Below, piece after piece: positions 4,772 to 8,684 of a stretch of 8,684 nucleotides of DNA. The notes beneath the pieces were generated by a model, which was not told where the DNA came from, did no database searches, and was given only the letters and a program-made list of their open reading frames with translations. The translations under genes were made by a program, and so were the position numbers. The number at the start of each line of letters is the position of its first letter. Position 1 is the stretch's first letter. The stretch is from Chloroflexia bacterium (GTDB taxonomy: Bacteria; Chloroflexota; Chloroflexia; Thermomicrobiales; UBA6265): assembly GCA_013698495.1 (NCBI GenBank), contig JACCUV010000175.1:1-8684 (forward strand). The letters run 5' to 3'.

Positions 4772-7693
4772 TTGTCCTCCTCCTTTGCTGGATCGAATGC
4801 CTCGCACGATCGCTTTGTCGCCGTCGATACCGAAACCACTGGCATCAGCCCGGATCGCGATGTCGTGATTGAAATCGGCGTCGTCGTCTTCAGTCGCGAC
4901 GGCATCGCCGAGCGCTACACTCAAACCGTCAATCCGGGCCGAAAACTCCCGCTTGAAATCGTGCGCCTGACCGGGATCACCGACGATGAACTGGCTACGA
5001 GCCCATCGATCGAGGACGTACGATCCCCGGTTCGCCAACTCCTCGGAACCCTCCCGGTTGTGGCCCACAATGTCGACTTCGATGTCAGGATGCTCGAAAA
5101 GTCGGGCATCCCGATTCCAAATCGCAAGCTCGACACGTTCCGGCTCGCCACCCTGTTGCTTCCGAATCTCCCAGGCTATAGCCTCGGCGCCGTGGCCACC
5201 GCCCTCGGCGTGGAGGACGCGTTAGCCCACCGGGCGCTCCCCGACGCCGAGCGCACCGCCAACATCTTTATCGAACTGCTGGCCTTGATGGACCAGTTCG
5301 ACGAGCGCACATTGGGACAGGCCGCGGGATTTGCCCAGCAAGCCGGCTGGCCCGAGGCCAGCTTGTTCCGGGCCGCCGCCGATCGGATGCTCTCCGGACC
5401 ACTCTTTGGCAGCCAGGACGGAACCCGTGCCCTTTTGCCCGAAATCCGCTTCATGGCGCCACGCGAGATCCCCAAGCCGCTGCAGCGCACCGGCTCGCAG
5501 AGCACTCTCAACATCGACGGCATGTTGAGTCTGCTGTCACCGGGCGGTCCGCTTTCGCACGTTCTTGAACAGTTTGAGTCACGGCCAACGCAGGTGCGGA
5601 TGGCTGGCGCGGTTGGACGCGCCCTCAACGACGAGCACGAGCTGTTGGTCGAAGCCGGCACCGGCACTGGCAAGAGTCTCGCTTATCTCCTTCCGGCGGC
5701 CTTGTTCGCGATCGATCGCGGCGAACGCGTTGCGATCACCACCAACACCCTGGCCCTGCAGGATCAGCTTTATCGCAAGGATTTGCCCGATCTCCGCGCC
5801 GCGCTTCACGAACACGGCATGCGCGAGGATTTGCGGGTCGCGGTGATGAAGGGGAGAACCAACTACCTCTGCCTGCGACGGTGGTTCGATCACCTGAACG
5901 ATCCGATCGAGGACCCCGCCGATGCCTCCTTGCGCGCCAAGATTCTGCTGTGGCTCCCGCACACCGAAACCGGCGACAAGGCGGAGTTGCGCCTGAATCG
6001 CGACGAAGAGCGACACTGGCGCAACTTCGCCTCCGAGAAGGGCCGCTGCTCTTCCAAGCGCTGTCCATATGCCAGAAACGGTCAATGCTTTCTCTACCGT
6101 GCTCGCGCCAATGCCGCCAACGCGCATGTCGTGATCGCCAATCACTCGCTTGTGCTCTCCAACTCCGCCCAGGGATTTGTGTTGCCGCAGTTCGAACGCC
6201 TGATCGTCGACGAGGCGCATCATCTCGAAGAAGAGGCGACGTCGCAGTTCACGTGGTCGGTCGATCGAGGCGAGATTGAGGAACCGATCAAACTCCTCGT
6301 CACGACCGACAGCCCGACGGTCGGCGGTCTGTTCAATGTCGCGGCCACGTTCTTTCTCCGCGCCGGCGACCTGACGGCGGCGAAGGAGGCGAGCGAAGCA
6401 TCCCGACTGGCGGCGGAAGCGGCCGGCACGTCCAACGCCATCTCCGCCATTGCCGGCGAACTGATGACGAGGTTAGGCGCGCTCCTCCCCCCTTCGCGCG
6501 GTGGCCGCCAATCCTGGTCCGATCAGCTGCGATTGACCGACGCCGTGAAGTACCGTGGTCAGTGGGCCGAACTGGCGCTGCTCTGGGGAAAACTCGATCG
6601 CGATCTGATCGCGATTCTCGATTCCGGCCGCTGGTTCCTCAAGATTCTCGACGGCATGTCGCTCCCCGAGGACGAAACCAACCCAACCAGCGCGATGCGC
6701 GATGAACTGACCGTGGACATGCAAACCGCTTTGGAGCCCCTGACCGCGATCCGGAGCCAACTGCTGAGCGCGTTCGGGGTCGACGATGGGCGCAGCGTGT
6801 TCTGGGTCGAGCGGTCGGTGGCGCAAGGCAACATTTCGATCAACGGCGCTCCGCTCGACGTCAGCGACCTGCTTCGAACCGAGGTCTTCAATGACCTCAG
6901 GACCTGCGTCCTCACCTCCGCGACGTTGACGATCGACGGTTCCTTCACCTACATCAGTGAGCGCCTCGGGCTTGGAGACGCGCTCCAGCTCGCGCTCGGT
7001 TCGCCGTTCGACCATGAGAAGTCGACGCTCGTCTACATCCCGGACGACATGCCCGATCCCAAGAACGCCAGTTTCCAGGAAGCCGTCAACCGGGCGTTGA
7101 TCGACTTGCTGCGAGCGACGCAAGGGCGGGCCCTGGTCCTGTTCACATCGCACGCCGCCCTGAGGACCACGCTCGGCGCGATTAAGGAGCCGTTGGCGAG
7201 GCACAACATCTCCGTTCTGGGGCAGAGTGTCGATGGCAGTTTCAGGCAACTCACGGATCGCTTGCGCACAAATCCCGGCACCGCGTTGCTCGGCACGTCG
7301 TCGTATTGGGAGGGCGTGGATGTGGTTGGGGACGCGCTCAGCCTGGTCGTAATCGTGAAACTTCCGTTTCCGGTCCCAAGCGAACCTGTATTCGAGGCGC
7401 GGTGCGAACTCAGTCAAGATCCGTTCAACGAACTGTCTGTCCCGAAGGCGGTGCTCAAGTTCAAGCAGGGGTTCGGCCGCCTGATTCGCAGTGATCAGGA
7501 TCGAGGTGTCTGCGTTGTGTTGGACAGCCGTGTGATCTCGCGTCGATACGGTCAGTCGTTCCTGCACTCGCTCCCGCCCAGCCAGGTCGTGGTCCGCTCC
7601 TCGTACGATCTGGCCCAAACTGCCGGACAATGGCTCAATCGGGAGTACGTGGATACGCACGATTACGCGCTCGTTGGAGACGATCAATGGTAG
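4772..7693 (+). CDS. dinG: DnaQ-family exonuclease fused to DinG-family ATP-dependent helicase
   Basis: This is a two-part DNA-processing enzyme of about 973 residues. Residues about 14-175 form a DEDDh 3'-5' exonuclease with all catalytic positions present: D19 and E21 (DTETTG), D102 (HNVDFD), H153 and D158 (HRALPDA). The rest is an XPD/DinG superfamily 2 helicase: Walker A with K301 (EAGTGTGKS), DEAH at 480-483, TSATL at 715-719, WEGVD at 846-850 and GRLIR at 902-906. Four cysteines, C367, C426, C431 and C439, sit between Walker A and the DEAH box where the XPD-type [4Fe-4S] domain lies. Such enzymes unwind 5'-tailed duplexes, R-loops or D-loops in repair and replication. The start is uncertain: TTG 4772 has GGAAAG 8 bases upstream and begins just before the nuclease fold. 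TTG 4688 or 4724 would add 28 or 16 unconserved-looking residues. The stop overlaps the glpX start. The symbol follows the helicase half. Confidence 0.93.
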   Translation: MSSSFAGSNASHDRFVAVDTETTGISPDRDVVIEIGVVVFSRDGIAERYTQTVNPGRKLPLEIVRLTGITDDELATSPSIEDVRSPVRQLLGTLPVVAHNVDFDVRMLEKSGIPIPNRKLDTFRLATLLLPNLPGYSLGAVATALGVEDALAHRALPDAERTANIFIELLALMDQFDERTLGQAAGFAQQAGWPEASLFRAAADRMLSGPLFGSQDGTRALLPEIRFMAPREIPKPLQRTGSQSTLNIDGMLSLLSPGGPLSHVLEQFESRPTQVRMAGAVGRALNDEHELLVEAGTGTGKSLAYLLPAALFAIDRGERVAITTNTLALQDQLYRKDLPDLRAALHEHGMREDLRVAVMKGRTNYLCLRRWFDHLNDPIEDPADASLRAKILLWLPHTETGDKAELRLNRDEERHWRNFASEKGRCSSKRCPYARNGQCFLYRARANAANAHVVIANHSLVLSNSAQGFVLPQFERLIVDEAHHLEEEATSQFTWSVDRGEIEEPIKLLVTTDSPTVGGLFNVAATFFLRAGDLTAAKEASEASRLAAEAAGTSNAISAIAGELMTRLGALLPPSRGGRQSWSDQLRLTDAVKYRGQWAELALLWGKLDRDLIAILDSGRWFLKILDGMSLPEDETNPTSAMRDELTVDMQTALEPLTAIRSQLLSAFGVDDGRSVFWVERSVAQGNISINGAPLDVSDLLRTEVFNDLRTCVLTSATLTIDGSFTYISERLGLGDALQLALGSPFDHEKSTLVYIPDDMPDPKNASFQEAVNRALIDLLRATQGRALVLFTSHAALRTTLGAIKEPLARHNISVLGQSVDGSFRQLTDRLRTNPGTALLGTSSYWEGVDVVGDALSLVVIVKLPFPVPSEPVFEARCELSQDPFNELSVPKAVLKFKQGFGRLIRSDQDRGVCVVLDSRVISRRYGQSFLHSLPPSQVVVRSSYDLAQTAGQWLNREYVDTHDYALVGDDQW
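7676..7679 (+). promoter_or_regulatory. Ribosome binding site of glpX inside the end of dinG
   Basis: GGAG lies 7 bases before the ATG at 7687, within the last codons of dinG. It supports this start over the in-frame ATG at 7630, which would add 19 unrelated residues, and over ATG 7720, which would cut off conserved N-terminal residues. Confidence 0.65.
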
Positions 7694-8676
7694 GGTCCAA
7701 AATTAGCCGAAACCTTTCTATGGAGCTGGCCCGAGTGACGGAGGCCGCCGCGTTGACCGCCGGACGCTGGATGGGTCGCGATCTCAAGGAAAGCGCCGAC
7801 CAGGCAGCCGTTGACGCCATGCGCCAGGTGCTCGACACGATCGAGATGGAGGGCGAAATTGTCATTGGCGAAGGCGAAAAAGACGAAGCGCCCATGCTCT
7901 TCACGGGCGAGCTGGTGGGCAGGGCGACCTCGCCGCAGGTCGATATCGCCGTAGATCCGATTGACGGCACGCGTTTGCTCGCGTCTGGCATGCCCAATTC
8001 GATCGCGGTGCTGGCGATCGGCGAACGTGGCAGCATGTATCGCTGGGAACACATCGCCTATATGGACAAGATTGCGGTTGGACCCGATGCCCGCGGCGCA
8101 ATCGACTTGCGCGATTCGCCTGGCGAAAATCTCCAGCGCGTCGCCAGGGCCAAGGGACGCAAGGTCAATGACCTGACCGTCGTTGTCCTGGATCGACCAC
8201 GCCACGAGCAACTGATCCGCGAGATCCGCGAGGCGGGCGCCCGGCTCAAGTTGATCACCGATGGCGATGTCGCCGGCGCCCTGCTGGCGACGATGGAAGG
8301 TACCGGGATCGATGCGCTGATGGGCATCGGCGGCTCTCCGGAGGCTGTGATTGCTGCCTGCGCCCTCAAGTGCGTCGGTGGCGACATGCAATGTCGCCTG
8401 TGGCCGCGCAATGAGGAGGAACGGGTGTTCGCCCATGAAAACCAGATCGACGTGGATCGCGTCTGGGCGATCGACGACCTCGTCCAGGGCGACGAGGCAT
8501 TCTTTGCGGCCACCGGCATCACCGACGGGGAACTCCTTAACGGCGTGCGCTATGGCTCGATGCGGGCGACGACGCACTCCCTGGTGATGCGCGCGCGATC
8601 GGGAACCGTGCGCTTCATCAACTCCACGCATCGGCTGGAGAAACTTGCATCCCTCGATCAGATGCCGTGGGACTAG
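7687..8676 (+). CDS. glpX: Class II fructose-1,6-bisphosphatase (GlpX type)
   Basis: This enzyme hydrolyses fructose 1,6-bisphosphate to fructose 6-phosphate, the committed step of gluconeogenesis; some bacterial members also act on sedoheptulose 1,7-bisphosphate. It has 329 residues, close to the E. coli GlpX length. The N-terminus, NLSMELARVTEAAAL, is family-typical. Metal and substrate motifs are D38 (ESAD), GEGEKDEAPM with E62, VDPIDGT with D90, the DRPRHE segment near 169-174, and GIGGSPEA with E219. All are intact, so it should be active; the family needs Mg or Mn. The ATG overlaps the dinG stop within ATGGTAG, so translation is probably coupled to dinG and the two share a transcript. 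The gene is complete, ending 8 bases before the window edge; no terminator is visible in that remainder. Confidence 0.96.
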   Translation: MVGSKISRNLSMELARVTEAAALTAGRWMGRDLKESADQAAVDAMRQVLDTIEMEGEIVIGEGEKDEAPMLFTGELVGRATSPQVDIAVDPIDGTRLLASGMPNSIAVLAIGERGSMYRWEHIAYMDKIAVGPDARGAIDLRDSPGENLQRVARAKGRKVNDLTVVVLDRPRHEQLIREIREAGARLKLITDGDVAGALLATMEGTGIDALMGIGGSPEAVIAACALKCVGGDMQCRLWPRNEEERVFAHENQIDVDRVWAIDDLVQGDEAFFAATGITDGELLNGVRYGSMRATTHSLVMRARSGTVRFINSTHRLEKLASLDQMPWD

Positions 8677-8684
8677 CAAGCGCC

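Noticed and set aside
6473..7687. Long minus-strand open frame opposite the helicase gene
   Set aside because: It mirrors the codon structure of the helicase motifs on the other strand and has no independent domain signal.
7684..8679. Minus-strand open frame covering nearly all of glpX
   Set aside because: It is an antisense shadow of a fully conserved glpX gene; no motif is seen in it.
1..8684. CRISPR array, insertion sequence, prophage or defence island
   Set aside because: No regularly spaced repeat array, transposase, integrase, terminal repeats or toxin-antitoxin-like pair is visible; the gene content is housekeeping.

Overview
The window is GC-rich (roughly 60% by eye), densely coded bacterial chromosome carrying six protein genes in two divergent blocks. 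I see no RNA gene, insertion sequence, phage gene or CRISPR array. The mix of an actinobacterial-looking SdhB, a DnaQ-DinG exonuclease-helicase fusion and a GlpX-type fructose bisphosphatase suits a GC-rich member of the Chloroflexota (for example the Thermomicrobia). This placement is inference from gene style, not a measured result; a GC-rich Actinobacteria or Firmicutes relative is not excluded.

Left block, minus strand (3164 down to 1): sdhA and sdhB encode the soluble half of succinate dehydrogenase (complex II). After a 195-base spacer comes a small three-helix membrane protein that I do not recognise. The block closes with a clear intrinsic terminator at 5-38. The membrane anchor genes sdhC and sdhD, which commonly precede sdhA, are absent: the space upstream of sdhA is a 259-base divergent promoter region followed by an oppositely oriented gene.

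Right block, plus strand (3424 to 8676): an M20-family metallopeptidase or deacylase starts at a GTG with a strong ribosome binding site. A 172-base gap containing a small hairpin follows. Then comes a long DinG-type helicase fused to an N-terminal DEDDh exonuclease, and its stop codon overlaps the start of glpX (class II fructose-1,6-bisphosphatase).

The genes are housekeeping in character: TCA cycle and respiratory electron entry, peptide or amide hydrolysis, DNA processing, and gluconeogenesis. No new defence or mobile system is evident. The points most worth a second look are the orphan sdhAB pair with its downstream membrane protein, the spaced direct repeats between them, the combination of an intact nuclease and an intact iron-sulfur cysteine set in the DinG fusion, and the coupling of glpX to that helicase.
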